A stretch of DNA of 64,000 nucleotides from Myxococcales bacterium (GCA_020633465.1 JACKDN010000005.1:1-64000); one strand, 5' to 3'. Positions 17,750 to 29,265 are shown, counted from the first letter of the stretch. Numbers and translations are program-made. Notes: generated by a model from the letters alone, not told the origin.

Positions 17750-19897
17750 TCAGCCCGAGTCGGCGGCCCGCACCACCCCCATCATCGCGACGTCGTCGAA
17801 GGGCTCGGCCTCGCGCACGTGCGCCCGCAGCGCGGCGTCGAGGGCCTCGACGAGGGCCTCGGCGTCGGGGACGGGGCGCGCCACGGCCGCCTCGGCGGCG
17901 TCGACGCCGAAGGCGCGCCCATCCGGATCGCGGGCGTCGGTGACGCCGTCGGTGAACACCAGCAGCCCGTCGCCGGGCGCGAGGCGGGCGTGCCCCACCC
18001 GGAAGGCCGCGCCGTCGATGACGCCCACCGCGGGGCCCGTCGCGGCGAAGCGCGCCTCGACGCGGCCGCGCCGCACGCGCAGCGCGGCGCCGTGCCCGGC
18101 GTTCACGTAGCGCAGCTCGCCCGTGCGCGGATCGAGCGTGGCCGCGAACAGCGTCGCGAACATGTTCAGCGCGCCGTGCTCGCGCACCAGGTAGCGGTTG
18201 GTGTGCTGGACGGTCGCGGTCAGGCCGCCGGTGGTCTCGGCGTAGGCGCGCAGCAGGGTGCGCAGCAGGCCCATGAAGACGGCCGCGCCGACGCCCTTGT
18301 CGCACACGTCGGCCACCACCACCATCAGGCGATCGCCGCAGGGAAACGCGTCGTACAGATCGCCGCCCACGTTGCGCGCCGGGCGCATGCGCGCGGCCAG
18401 CGTCCACCCCTCGGGGGCCGGCAGCTGGGCCGGCTGGAAGCTCTCGAGGATGCGCCGCCCGATGGCGAGATCGTGCGCGAGCTCGAGCATGCCGTCCCGA
18501 AAGCCGGTCAGGCGCTGCTTGCTGAGGGCGACGGCCGCCTGCGAGGCCATCGACTCGACCACCTTCTGCAGGTAGGCGCCGAAGGGCACCTGCTCGCCGG
18601 TCTCGCGATCGCGCGCGTTGACCAGCTGCAAGGCGCCCAGCAGGCGCCCCGAGGGCTCGGCGAGCGGCACGGTGAGGCACGAGGTGGTGTGATAGCCATA
18701 GGTCGCGTCGAAGGCGCGCGGGCCCGAGAAGTCGTAGGGGCCGTGGGCGGCCGCGTAGATGTCGGGCACGTTGATGGTGTGGCCTTCGAGGGCCGCGGTG
18801 GTGGCCACGTTGTGGGTGTTGGGGGTGCCGTCCTGGTCGTACAGCGGCAGGGGCTCGAAGGGCACGGGCGCGCCGTCGAGGCCGCCGAGGCGGATGCCCA
18901 GCGAGGCGTTGCGCACCAACGCGAAGCGCAGGGCCGGGCCGTGGCGCAGGTACAGCGTGCCGCCGTCCGCGTTGCACAGGGTCTGGGCCTCGACCACGAT
19001 GCGCTCGATGAGGCGGTCGGCGTCCTCTTCGCGCGACAGGGCCAGGCCCAGGGGCAGCACGGTGTGGGTGAAGTCGTCGGCCAGCCGATGCAGGCCGCCG
19101 AGCTGCAGACGCGCCCGCCGCAGCCGCGCGCGCAAGGCGCGGCGCTCGACCAGCCGGCCGACACGGCCGCGCAGCTCGGCGGGGTGAGGCGGCGTGCGGG
19201 CCCAGTCGACGCCCTCGTCGATCAGGTGGCCCTCGGCGGCGTCGACCGACTCGGCCAGCACCAGGACCCCCGGCGGATCGCTCCGATCACCCAGCGTCGC
19301 GGTGGTGAGCGGCGACACGTCGGCGCCGTAGATCACCACGTCGAAGGGCTCGTCGGCGCAGCGATCCAGGGCGACCGCCAGGGCGCTGGCCGACGCCACC
19401 TCGTGGCCCTCGGCGCGCAGCCACTCGACGACGTCCGGGCGCTCGCCCACCACCAGGATGCGGCCGGGCGGCGTGGCCCGGTCGCCGTCGCCCCGGCGCA
19501 CGACGAGGATGTTGCGGTTCAGCTCGCCGCGCCGCTCGTAGCGCAGATCGTCGACGCAGTGCTGCGCCAGGAACAGCCCCAGCCCGCCCACCGGGCGCTC
19601 GTCGGCGGGCAGATCGAGGCCCGGCGCGGGCGTCGCCTGCGGATCGAAGACCGGGGCGTCGTCCTCGATGATGACCTCGACGGCGTCGTCGGTGACCCGG
19701 GCGCGCAGGCGCACCAGCCCGTCGTGCCCCGACTCCACGTAGCCGTGCCCGATGATGTTCGAGACGATCTCGTCGACGGCCAGGCGCAGGCGATAGGTGG
19801 CCTCGGCGCTCAGCCCCGCTTCGGCGGCGACGGCGCGGACGAAGTCGACCACCAGGGGCATCCAGGCGGTCGTGCCGGGGATGACCAGGGGTTCCAA
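17750..19897 (-). CDS. SpoIIE/PP2C-type phosphatase with RsbW-like ATPase, degenerate receiver and GAF domains
   Basis: The product is 715 aa from TTG 19897, one base after the glgX stop. Residues 1-130 are an RsbW-like HATPase_c_2 anti-sigma-type kinase (LAVDEIVSNIIGHGYVESG; VGGLGLFLA). Residues about 140-245 look like a response receiver, but the acceptor Asp is replaced (FDVVIYGADVSP). Residues about 285-455 form a GAF domain. About 490-715 form the PPM/SpoIIE phosphatase, with metal-binding Asp motifs NVGGDLYDAF, VVADVCDKGVGAA, FTDGVTDARD and PFDDVAMM. It should dephosphorylate a STAS partner; the STAS gene two genes upstream is the obvious candidate. Carrying kinase and phosphatase in one chain with a STAS in the same operon suggests a self-contained partner switch. 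Confidence 0.87.
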   Translation of the reverse strand: MEPLVIPGTTAWMPLVVDFVRAVAAEAGLSAEATYRLRLAVDEIVSNIIGHGYVESGHDGLVRLRARVTDDAVEVIIEDDAPVFDPQATPAPGLDLPADERPVGGLGLFLAQHCVDDLRYERRGELNRNILVVRRGDGDRATPPGRILVVGERPDVVEWLRAEGHEVASASALAVALDRCADEPFDVVIYGADVSPLTTATLGDRSDPPGVLVLAESVDAAEGHLIDEGVDWARTPPHPAELRGRVGRLVERRALRARLRRARLQLGGLHRLADDFTHTVLPLGLALSREEDADRLIERIVVEAQTLCNADGGTLYLRHGPALRFALVRNASLGIRLGGLDGAPVPFEPLPLYDQDGTPNTHNVATTAALEGHTINVPDIYAAAHGPYDFSGPRAFDATYGYHTTSCLTVPLAEPSGRLLGALQLVNARDRETGEQVPFGAYLQKVVESMASQAAVALSKQRLTGFRDGMLELAHDLAIGRRILESFQPAQLPAPEGWTLAARMRPARNVGGDLYDAFPCGDRLMVVVADVCDKGVGAAVFMGLLRTLLRAYAETTGGLTATVQHTNRYLVREHGALNMFATLFAATLDPRTGELRYVNAGHGAALRVRRGRVEARFAATGPAVGVIDGAAFRVGHARLAPGDGLLVFTDGVTDARDPDGRAFGVDAAEAAVARPVPDAEALVEALDAALRAHVREAEPFDDVAMMGVVRAADSG

Positions 19898-19898
19898 G

Positions 19899-21958
<2,060 letters not shown>

Positions 21959-21962
<4 letters not shown>

Positions 21963-22300
21963 CGGGGCGCCCCCAGCACGCGCAGGCCGTCTTCGAGCGT
22001 CTCGTAGGCCTGGAAGAAGTTGAGGAAGCCGGTGACCTCCATGGTGTCGCGGATGGCGTCGCTCAGCCCGACCAGCACCAGATCGCCGCCGCGCTCCTGC
22101 GCCTTGCGGTAGACGCTCAACATCAGCCGCAGCCCCGCGCTCGACATGTACCGCACGCCGTGCATGTCGAGCACCAGCCGCACCCCATCGGCCACCTCGG
22201 CGATCAGCCCCGCGTGGACGGTCGGCACCGTGGTCGTGTCCAGGTCGCCCTGCAGCTCGACCACCTTCACCCCGTCCCGCTGCTCGACGGTCATGTTCAT
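21959..22300 (-). CDS. STAS-domain anti-sigma factor antagonist (RsbV/SpoIIAA-like)
   Basis: The product is 113 aa from ATG 22300, with a strong ggaggggg site five bases upstream; longer upstream starts lack coding character. It is a single STAS domain: VKVVELQGDLDTTTVPTV, then LVLDMHGVRYMSSAGLRLML, where the first Ser of the SSAGL motif is the usual phosphorylated residue, and a C-terminal helix. The phosphorylation state should be set by an RsbW-like kinase and reversed by the SpoIIE phosphatase of the same operon. The final bases overlap the glgX TTG start. Confidence 0.9.
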
Positions 22301-22603
22301 GCTGGCCCCCTCCGCCATGACGCGCAGCGACAGTAGCACCCGCGCGCACCGCCGGGGAGTCGATGCGCGCCCACCCCCTCCCCGCTCGACATTCCGGGGT
22401 CGTGCCACACTAACAAACTTAATCTAACACTTTTCTACTTTTTGCCCCATTTGCTCGCCGAACGGAACCAACGCCCCCGCCCGCGGTCGAACCCGGCACG
22501 AAGACGAACGACGGACAGGATCCCACCGGCCGCCACCCCGGCGCCGCCGAGCGCGGGCGCGGTGCGCCCGGGATCCCACCGCGACACAGCCGGAGATCTG
22601 CCC
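22301..22603. promoter_or_regulatory. intergenic region between the divergent STAS operon and the VIT/vWA gene
   Basis: This 300-base gap must hold both divergent promoters. It contains the inverted REP-like copy C at about 22396-22443, the only clearly AT-richer patch. The remainder is GC-rich, and I see no confident promoter elements or terminator. Confidence 0.4.
22396..22443 (-). repeat. REP-like dispersed repeat, copy C (degenerate, inverted)
   Basis: Read on the minus strand, 22443-22429 is aaaaagtagaaaagt, identical to the start of copy B. It is followed after a variable stretch by tttgttagtgtggcacgacccc, a degenerate form of the tttgtttgtggtgcctgacccc tail. It lies in the divergent promoter region upstream of the VIT/vWA gene. 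Confidence 0.5.
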
Positions 22604-25177
22604 ATGCGACACACAGCCCTGCTCACCGCCCTGCTGGCGCTCGCCGCGCCGGCCGCGGCCGAGCCCCTCGACGCCGCCGACGCCCGCGCGCGCCTGGCCC
22701 CCTTCACGGTGACGCCCCCCGCCGGCCAGCCGGTCGACGCCCCCGGCGTCCTGCAGATCGCCCGCGCCGTCCGCACCGATCCCGGCGACATCCCCCGCCT
22801 GAAGGTCAAGGCCGGCGACGCGCAGCTCGACCTGCCCCTGAAGCACACCCACGTCTTCGCCGATCTCACCGGCTACGTCGCCCGCGTCGACGTCGTCCAG
22901 ACCTACACCAACCCCTTCGACCGCCCCATCGAGGCCATCTACGTCTTCCCGCTGCCCGAGAACGCGGCGGTCGACGACATGAAGATCCGCATCGGCGCCC
23001 GCGTGATCGAGGCCGACATCCAGAAGCGCGCCGAGGCGCGCCAGACCTACGAGGACGCCAAGAGGAAGGGCCACACGGCGGCCCTGCTCGAGCAAGAGCG
23101 GCCGAACATCTTCACCCAGTCGGTCGCCAACATCGCGCCCGGTGAGTCCATCGACGTCACCCTGCGCTACGTCCAGCAGCTGACCTACGACGCCGGCGAG
23201 TTCGAGTTCGTCTTCCCGATGGTCGTCGGCCCCCGCTTCGTGCCCGGCGCCCCCACGGGCAAGCGGGGCCCCGGCTGGGCCCCCGACACCGACGAGGTGC
23301 CCGACGCCTCGCGCATCACCCCGCCCATCCTGGGCGCGGGCATGCGCAGCGGCCACGACATCTCGATCGAGCTGCTGCTCGACGGCGGCGAGCTGCTGAC
23401 CGATCTCACCACGCCCACCCACGACGTCGACGCGCGCATCGACGACGACGGCCTGGTGCGCGTGCAGCTGACCGACGCCGCCACCGTGCCCAACCGCGAC
23501 TTCGTGTTGCGCTACCGCCTGGACGGCGAGGTGCCGCGCGCCCAGGTGTTCGATCACTTCGATCACCGCGGCGGCTTCTTCTCGCTGGTGCTGCACCCGC
23601 CCCGCGCCGACCTCGACGCCCTCGTCGGCCAGCGCGAGGTGGTCTTCGTCATCGACGTCTCGGGCAGCATGGGCGGCGTCCCGCTGGGCATCGCCAAGGA
23701 CGTCGTGCGCCGCGCGGTGACCCAGCTGGGCCCCGACGACACCTTCAACGTCTACACCTTCGCCGGCACCACGGCGCGCGCCTTCGAGGCCCCGCGCCCG
23801 GCCAACGACGGCAACGTCAAGCTGGGCCTGCAGTTCGTCGAGGCGGCCCGCGCCGGCGGCGGCACCTACCTGGCCGACGCCGTCGAGCAGGCGCTGTCCC
23901 CCACCGCGGGCGCGGGCCGGCATCGCTACGTCGTGTTCCTGACCGACGGCTACGTCGGCAACGAGGCCGCCCTGTTCGACCGCGCCGAGAAGCTGGTGAA
24001 GGCCCACGCGCGCGGCGGTCACCGGGCGCGCGTCTTCTCGCTGGGCACCGGGTCGTCGGTCAACCGCCACCTGCTCGACGGCCTGGCCAAGGCCGGCGAC
24101 GGGCTGATGCAGGTGCTGACCGACGTGGAGGATCCCGCGCAGGCCGTCAACCGCCTGTACCGCGTGATCGACCACCCCATCATCAGCGATCTGCGCATCG
24201 ACTGGGGTGGCCTGGACGTGGCCGACGTCGAGCCGACGATGCTGCCGGATCTGTTCGCGACGCGGCCCCTGGTGATCAACGGCCGCTTCGCCAAGGGCGG
24301 CACCGACACCGTGACCATCACCGGCAACCGCGGCGGCAAGCCCTTCTCGCTCGAGGTGCCGGTGACGCTGCACACGAAGGGGCGCGCGCGCGGCGCGCTG
24401 CCGACGCTGTGGGCGCGGGCGCAGGTGGGCGGGCTCGAGCGGCGGCTGTGGGGCGGGCACGACGCCGACGCGGTGGCGGCCATCGAGAAGCTGGGGCTCG
24501 AGTACCGCATCGTCACGGCCTACACGAGCTTCGTGGCGGTCGACCGCAGCCGCACCGTGGGCGACGGCAAGCCGGCGACCGTGGTGCAGCCGGTCGAGGC
24601 GCCCGCGGGCGTCGAGGTGCAGAACGCGGCGCCGGCGAGCGCGATGTACGGCGCCGCCGCGCCGGCCGCGCGGATGATGGGCACCGCCACCGGTCAGGGC
24701 TACGGCGCGGGCGGTCTGGGGTTGATCGGCACGGGGCGGGGCGGCGGCGGGGTCGGCTTCGGCCGGGTGCACGGCATGGGTCGCGTCGACACCGGCGGCG
24801 GCAAGGGCGCGGGGCGCCTCGCCGAGCGCAGCCTGAAGGCGAACGTGAAGCCGCCCTCGGTGAAGGCGGGCAACGCCGTCGTCGCGGGCAGCCTCGACAA
24901 GCAGATCGTCCAGCGCGTGATCCGCCGCTACCACCGCCAGATCCGGCTGTGCTACGAGCGCGCGCTGAACAAGAACCCGAAGCTGGCCGGGCGGCTGGTG
25001 CTCGAGCTGGTCATCGACGCCCTGGGCAAGGTGACCAAGGCGACGGTGTCCGAGGATCGCCTGCAGGATCCGGCGGTGGCCGAGTGCGTCACGCGCCAGG
25101 CCGCCCGGTGGCGCTTCCCCAAGGGCGCGGGCGTCATGAAGCTGCGCTACCCCTTCGTCTTCTCACCCGGCAAGTAG
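22604..25177 (+). CDS. VIT and von Willebrand A domain protein with AgmX/PglI C-terminal domain
   Basis: The product is 857 aa from ATG 22604 with a GGAG site. It has a signal peptide (residues 1-20, cleavage after AAAAE-type AAA). A VIT domain follows (about 60-190: VVQTYTNPFDRPIEAIYVFPLP; PNIFTQSVANIAPGE). A vWA domain lies at about 345-520 with MIDAS motif VFVIDVSGSMGG. A Gly-rich linker spans about 680-770. The C-terminal domain at about 775-857 matches the AgmX/PglI type (VIRRYHRQIRLCYERALNKN; RWRFP), a TonB-like fold known from myxobacterial gliding and surface proteins. The three modules together suggest an envelope adhesion or scaffolding protein with metal-dependent ligand binding. 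The exact role is unknown. Confidence 0.87.
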   Translation: MRHTALLTALLALAAPAAAEPLDAADARARLAPFTVTPPAGQPVDAPGVLQIARAVRTDPGDIPRLKVKAGDAQLDLPLKHTHVFADLTGYVARVDVVQTYTNPFDRPIEAIYVFPLPENAAVDDMKIRIGARVIEADIQKRAEARQTYEDAKRKGHTAALLEQERPNIFTQSVANIAPGESIDVTLRYVQQLTYDAGEFEFVFPMVVGPRFVPGAPTGKRGPGWAPDTDEVPDASRITPPILGAGMRSGHDISIELLLDGGELLTDLTTPTHDVDARIDDDGLVRVQLTDAATVPNRDFVLRYRLDGEVPRAQVFDHFDHRGGFFSLVLHPPRADLDALVGQREVVFVIDVSGSMGGVPLGIAKDVVRRAVTQLGPDDTFNVYTFAGTTARAFEAPRPANDGNVKLGLQFVEAARAGGGTYLADAVEQALSPTAGAGRHRYVVFLTDGYVGNEAALFDRAEKLVKAHARGGHRARVFSLGTGSSVNRHLLDGLAKAGDGLMQVLTDVEDPAQAVNRLYRVIDHPIISDLRIDWGGLDVADVEPTMLPDLFATRPLVINGRFAKGGTDTVTITGNRGGKPFSLEVPVTLHTKGRARGALPTLWARAQVGGLERRLWGGHDADAVAAIEKLGLEYRIVTAYTSFVAVDRSRTVGDGKPATVVQPVEAPAGVEVQNAAPASAMYGAAAPAARMMGTATGQGYGAGGLGLIGTGRGGGGVGFGRVHGMGRVDTGGGKGAGRLAERSLKANVKPPSVKAGNAVVAGSLDKQIVQRVIRRYHRQIRLCYERALNKNPKLAGRLVLELVIDALGKVTKATVSEDRLQDPAVAECVTRQAARWRFPKGAGVMKLRYPFVFSPGK

Positions 25178-25187
25178 CCTCGCCGGT

Positions 25188-25922
25188 TCAGCCGACCTTG
25201 CTGGGCCCGCTGCCGAAGACGCCGGGCCCGTGGGGGGCGTCGGTGCGGCTGCGGCGGCGCGGATCGTGTCGCCGCCGCATCGACGCCTGCCGCGCGTCCC
25301 GGAAGGCCTCGTGGCGGTGCTGGGCCGGGCTGGGCGGCTCGGTGTCGCTCTGGCCCAGCGCGCGCTCGAAGGCGGTCGCGCGCACGTCGTAGTCGATCTC
25401 GCCGATGCCCATGCGCTGCGCCTGCCGTCGGGCGTCGGTGCGCGCGGCGCGGTCGGGCGGGCCCTCGCCGTAGAGGCTGGTCAAAAGCTCGTCCAGCATG
25501 TACCCGCGGGCGTTCGTCTCGGCCACGCGCGCGGCGGCGGCGGGCACGTCCGCGGTCACGGCCAGCTGGCGCAGGGCCTCCTCCTGACCCGGCTCGTGCC
25601 CCCCGTTCATCAGCGCCAGGGCGTGCGTGATCATCAGCATGACCGACCGCGTGACCGGCTCGACGTCGTCGAAGTCGTCGGCCTCGATGGTGTCGACGTG
25701 ATCCTCGATGGGGCCGTCGCGCCGGGGCGCGAAGGTGTCGATGAAGACGCGCTCGTCGTCGGTGGGGGTGCGGCCCGCCGCCTCGATCACGCGGTGCATC
25801 ATGCGGGCGAGCAGCGTCTCTTCGTCGGCGCCCAGCGGATGCGCGCCGATCAGATCACCGAACGCGCGGGCGGTCGGGCTGGCCTCGGGGCGGGGGTCGA
25901 CGGTCTGGTTCTGCGTGCGCAT
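25188..25922 (-). CDS. hypothetical soluble protein
   Basis: The product is 244 aa from ATG 25922 with caggag upstream. There is no signal peptide or membrane segment. Residues 1-130 are predicted mostly helical and acidic (ERVFIDTFAPRRDGPIEDH; ADDFDDVEP). The last 60 residues are Arg-rich and disordered. The pattern of N-terminal helices is vaguely reminiscent of TerB-like domains, but I would not assign it. The stop is 10 bp from the VIT/vWA stop (convergent). Confidence 0.65.
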   Translation of the reverse strand: MRTQNQTVDPRPEASPTARAFGDLIGAHPLGADEETLLARMMHRVIEAAGRTPTDDERVFIDTFAPRRDGPIEDHVDTIEADDFDDVEPVTRSVMLMITHALALMNGGHEPGQEEALRQLAVTADVPAAAARVAETNARGYMLDELLTSLYGEGPPDRAARTDARRQAQRMGIGEIDYDVRATAFERALGQSDTEPPSPAQHRHEAFRDARQASMRRRHDPRRRSRTDAPHGPGVFGSGPSKVG

Positions 25923-25963
25923 CGGGGCTCCTGGTCCTGGGGCGCGGCGGGGTGCGGCGCGCC

Positions 25964-25979
25964 GGGTGAAGGTTCACCC
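25964..25979. promoter_or_regulatory. 7-bp perfect dyad upstream of the 25922 gene
   Basis: gggtgaa-gg-ttcaccc lies 42 to 57 bases upstream of the ATG at 25922, a plausible operator position for that minus-strand gene. It could also form a small hairpin. Function is only inferred. Confidence 0.25.
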
Positions 25980-26083
25980 CTCCGAGGAGCAACGGACGTT
26001 CCAGGCGCCCGCGTGCGGCGCGGCGCCGGCGCCGACGCGGCCCGCCGCCCCGTCAGCGTCGGCGCCCGGGGCGCCGCGCCCCG

Positions 26084-26551
26084 TCAGAACCACCAGCGGA
26101 CACCGAGGCCCGCGTCGAAGTCCGGATCCGTCTCGGGCAGCACCTTCAAGCCGGGCACGATCTCGAGGAAGACGTCGATGGGCGGCCCCTTGGGCGACCA
26201 CGACAGGCCGAAGGGGATGCGCACCGACAGGCCGTCGCCGCTGCGCCCCTCGTGATCGACGATGCGCACCTTGGCGCCGATGCCCACGTACGGGCGCCAG
26301 TAGCCGCCGCGCACCCCGCGCATCCACTCGGGGAAGTGCACCAGGTAGTCCCCGTGCACGTGCAGCGCCTCGTCTAGAAAGCTGAAGTCCAGCGCCAGGT
26401 CGAAGGCGTGCCGGTCGTCGAGGTACGCCTTGAACGACAGGCCGCTCGGCTCGCCGAGGATGATGCCCAGGCCGACGTCGCCGGGCCGCTCGGCGCGGGC
26501 CACGCCGGCCGCGAAGAGCGAGAGGATTGAGAGGAAAAACAATCTTCGCAT
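26084..26551 (-). CDS. small exported beta-barrel-type protein (DUF3996/BAPKO_0422-like)
   Basis: The product is 155 aa from ATG 26551. The signal peptide is clear (residues 1-20, MRRLFFLSILSLFAAGVARA). The mature part alternates Gly/aromatic strands (GLGIILGEPSGLSFKAYL; LALDFSFLDEALHVHGDYLVHF; YVGIGAKVRI) and ends in VRWWF, the aromatic C-terminus of outer-membrane barrels. The GEPSGLSFK start resembles the DUF3996 family of small outer-membrane barrels. It is divergent from the Cys-module lipoprotein (183 bp between starts). Confidence 0.7.
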   Translation of the reverse strand: MRRLFFLSILSLFAAGVARAERPGDVGLGIILGEPSGLSFKAYLDDRHAFDLALDFSFLDEALHVHGDYLVHFPEWMRGVRGGYWRPYVGIGAKVRIVDHEGRSGDGLSVRIPFGLSWSPKGPPIDVFLEIVPGLKVLPETDPDFDAGLGVRWWF

Positions 26552-26734
26552 GGGGGCATGCTGCCAGAGGCGACGGGGCGCGGGGAAGGGCCGAAGGCGA
26601 TCGGGGCGGCGCCCGCGCGCGGGGGACCAGACGGCCCCGCCTCGGGCCACGCCGGACGCGCGGCCGCGACGTCCCGGGTTGACGGCACCGCCGGCGCCCC
26701 GCGAGCATCTGCGCAGACGCGAGAGGGGGACACG

Positions 26735-28391
26735 ATGAAGCAGGCGCGCCAGATCGCGGTGCTGCTGGGACTCACGCTCGGCCTGGCGGGCTGCCCGCAG
26801 GACGCCGCGGACGACGGCGACGACGCCCCCACGCCGGACGCCGGCGGCCGACGCCGAGCCCGAGGCCGCGTGCGCCGACGGCGCCTCGGAGGCCGACGCG
26901 TGTGACGGCGGCGGCGAGCGCAGCCGCGTCTGTGTCGCCGGCCGCTGGGGTGCGTGGTCCACCTGCCCCGAGCCCGAGCCGCCGTGCGACGAGGGCGCCC
27001 AGCGCGAAGAGGCCTGCGCCGAGGGCACCGTGGGCAACCGGCTGTTCCTCTGCCGCCGCGGAGCGTGGGAGCTGGTGAGCGACTGCCGCCCAGCCGATCC
27101 GCCCCCGCCGCCCCCGCCGCCCCCGCCCCCGCCCGACCCGTGCGAGGCCTGCCCTGGTCTGGCCGAGCAGTACGCCGCCTGCGTCGACGCCGGCGCCGAC
27201 GCCCAGGCCTGCGCCGACCGGCTGGGCCCCGACTACGCCGCCTGCGTCGAGCGCTGCGACGTGCCCCCGCCCCCGCCGCCGCCGGATCCGTGCGCCGACT
27301 GCGACACCCTGGAGGACGACTTCCGGCGGTGCCTCGAGGGCGGCGGCGATCCGCGCGCGTGCGAGCAGGACTTCGAGGCCGGCGTCGGCCGCTGCGCCGC
27401 CCAGTGCGAGCCGCCCGACCCCTGCGCCCAGTGCGACGACCTCGAGGCCAACCACGCGGACTGCCTGGCCCAGGGCGGCGCCCCCGACGCCTGCGACGCC
27501 ATGTTCCGGGCGGCCCTCGACGCGTGCCGCGACCGCTGCGATCCCCCGCCCGACGACCGCCCGTGCGCCCAGCGCTGCGCCGATCTGGTCGACGGGTTCG
27601 CCCAGTGCCTCGCGTCCGGCCAGCGCCCCGACGTCTGCGAGGCCGACTTCGGCGAGCCGGCGCGACAGTGCCAGCGTGCCTGCGAGGGCGAGCCCGATCC
27701 CTGCGCGCGGTGCGACGACCTCGAGTTCCTCGTCGCCGAGTGTCTGATGGCCGGCGAGGATCCCGCGCTGTGCCAGCAGCGCTTCGAGGCCGAGCTGGAA
27801 GACTGCCGGCGACAGTGCGACCCCGGCCCCGAGCCGAATCCCTGCGCCCCCGAGTGCGAGGCGCTGCGCCAGGGCTTCGAGCGCTGCGTCGAGTCGGGCC
27901 AGCCGCCCGATCAGTGCGACGACGCGTTCCGGCGGCCCTTCGAGGCCTGCTTCGAGGCCTGCGAAGAGCCGCCGCCGCCGCCCGACGACTGCCAGGCCGA
28001 ATGCCGCGACATCGAGCAGGCCTGGCAGGACTGTCACATGGCCGGCGGCGATCCCGTCGCCTGCGACCAGCGCTTCATGAACGAGCTCGAGCTGTGTCAC
28101 GTGCGCTGCGACGATCCGTGCCGCGCCGAGTGCGTCGCCATCGAGCAGGACATCCGCGCCTGCCACGAGCGCGGCGAGGATCCCGCGCGCTGCGACCAGG
28201 AGCTGGCGCCCGAGCTCGACGCGTGCAACCAGCAGTGCGCCATGCCCCCGCCCCCCGCGCCCGACTGCGACGCGCGGTGCGCCGAGGCCGCCGACCTCCG
28301 CGCGCGCTGCGAGGCCGAGGGGCTCGATCCGATGGAGTGCGCCCAGCGCGCCGCCGACGTCGCGGGTGCGTGCGCCCCGATGTGCGGCTGA
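26735..28391 (+). CDS. lipoprotein with nine tandem six-cysteine modules, frameshifted after the lipobox region
   Basis: ATG 26735 (site agaggggg) encodes a lipoprotein signal (lipobox GLAGC). The frame then runs into nonsense, while the next frame continues with ADAEPEAACADGASEADAC and runs open to 28391. One extra base must therefore lie about 26838-26852. After a Cys-containing N-terminal part and a poly-Pro linker come nine modules from about 27139 onward. Each is spaced C-x(2,3)-C-x9-C-x9-C-x10-C-x3-C, with consensus CDxLExxxxxC, G.DP..C and F.....C. Six Cys per roughly 40 residues and the CX9C spacing suggest disulfide-stapled helical hairpins. I recognise no named family. It is presumably an outer-membrane-anchored, rigid rod-like surface protein. 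Confidence 0.7.
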
Positions 28392-28564
28392 CGCACCGCC
28401 CAGCCCACCACCGAACACACCCCCACGCCGCCCGCCACGCGCCGCCCGGACGCTGCCGCTGACCTGCACGCGGTCACCGCGCCCGGCCCCATCGGGCATG
28501 CGTAGACTTCCCTAGCGTCTTCTACCCATTGCTGGTGCCGGCGGCGTTCGTGACCCTGAACGCC

Positions 28565-29221
28565 ATGACGACGATCGCTCGACCCGACGCGACGGCGCCG
28601 ACCCCCCGGGGCGCATCGGCCCCGCGGTCGCTCCCGACCACGCTGCCCCTCGACGCGCTGACCGCCGAGACCCCTCTGTTCGCCGCCGACGCGCGCTACG
28701 CTCGGCACCGCGGCGGACCACTCACCCGAGCGTTCGTCGACGCCCTGCCGCCGGCCTGGTCGCTCGATCGCGTGGTGGTCGACTCGACGCTGGTCTGGCT
28801 GCGCCGCGGGATGGTGCCGAACGGGTTCGGCGCGTTTCACCGCGAGCCCTACCCCGAGGACAGCCACGGCGCCTACGCGGCCGCCAACGCCGAGCTCGAC
28901 ACGCACCACGTCGCCTGTTTCTTCGGGCCCTCCCACGCCGAGGTGCTGCGCGGCCACGTCGGTCTCGACGAGCTGCCTCCGGTGTCGCCGACCCGGGGCC
29001 GCGCCGATCTGTCCCGGCGCCACGCGGCCCTCGTCGCGCTGCTCGACGCCGGGCAGCTGAGCCTCGAGCCGATGCCTGCCGGACAGCCCTTCGCCTACGA
29101 CGCGCGCACCTTCCTCCGGTACGCGCCCGCCCGCGAGAGCGGCTTTCACCTCTGGCTGCGCGCGACGCACGGCAGCCAGCGTCCGATCGTCAACGGCCAC
29201 CGAAACGTGAGCAACCTGTGA
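28565..29221 (+). CDS. dioxygenase-like paralogue 1 with incomplete metal site
   Basis: The product is 218 aa from ATG 28565; TTG 28529 is possible. It is clearly paralogous to the next gene: RGGPLTRAFVDALPPAW against HGGPIARCFVDRLPDAF, GFGAFHRE against NFGGYHCD, and LWLRATH against LFIRATH. The position equivalent to the HxD facial pair is H92-x-E94. The distal His of the neighbour is Leu (L184) here, so normal iron binding is unlikely. It may be a pseudoenzyme partner or bind another metal. It begins the uptake locus, 45 bp before paralogue 2. Confidence 0.65.
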   Translation: MTTIARPDATAPTPRGASAPRSLPTTLPLDALTAETPLFAADARYARHRGGPLTRAFVDALPPAWSLDRVVVDSTLVWLRRGMVPNGFGAFHREPYPEDSHGAYAAANAELDTHHVACFFGPSHAEVLRGHVGLDELPPVSPTRGRADLSRRHAALVALLDAGQLSLEPMPAGQPFAYDARTFLRYAPARESGFHLWLRATHGSQRPIVNGHRNVSNL

Positions 29222-29265
29222 GGTGGTGGCCACCCCCTCCCCCATCGCGTGAAGGAGTCGGCACG

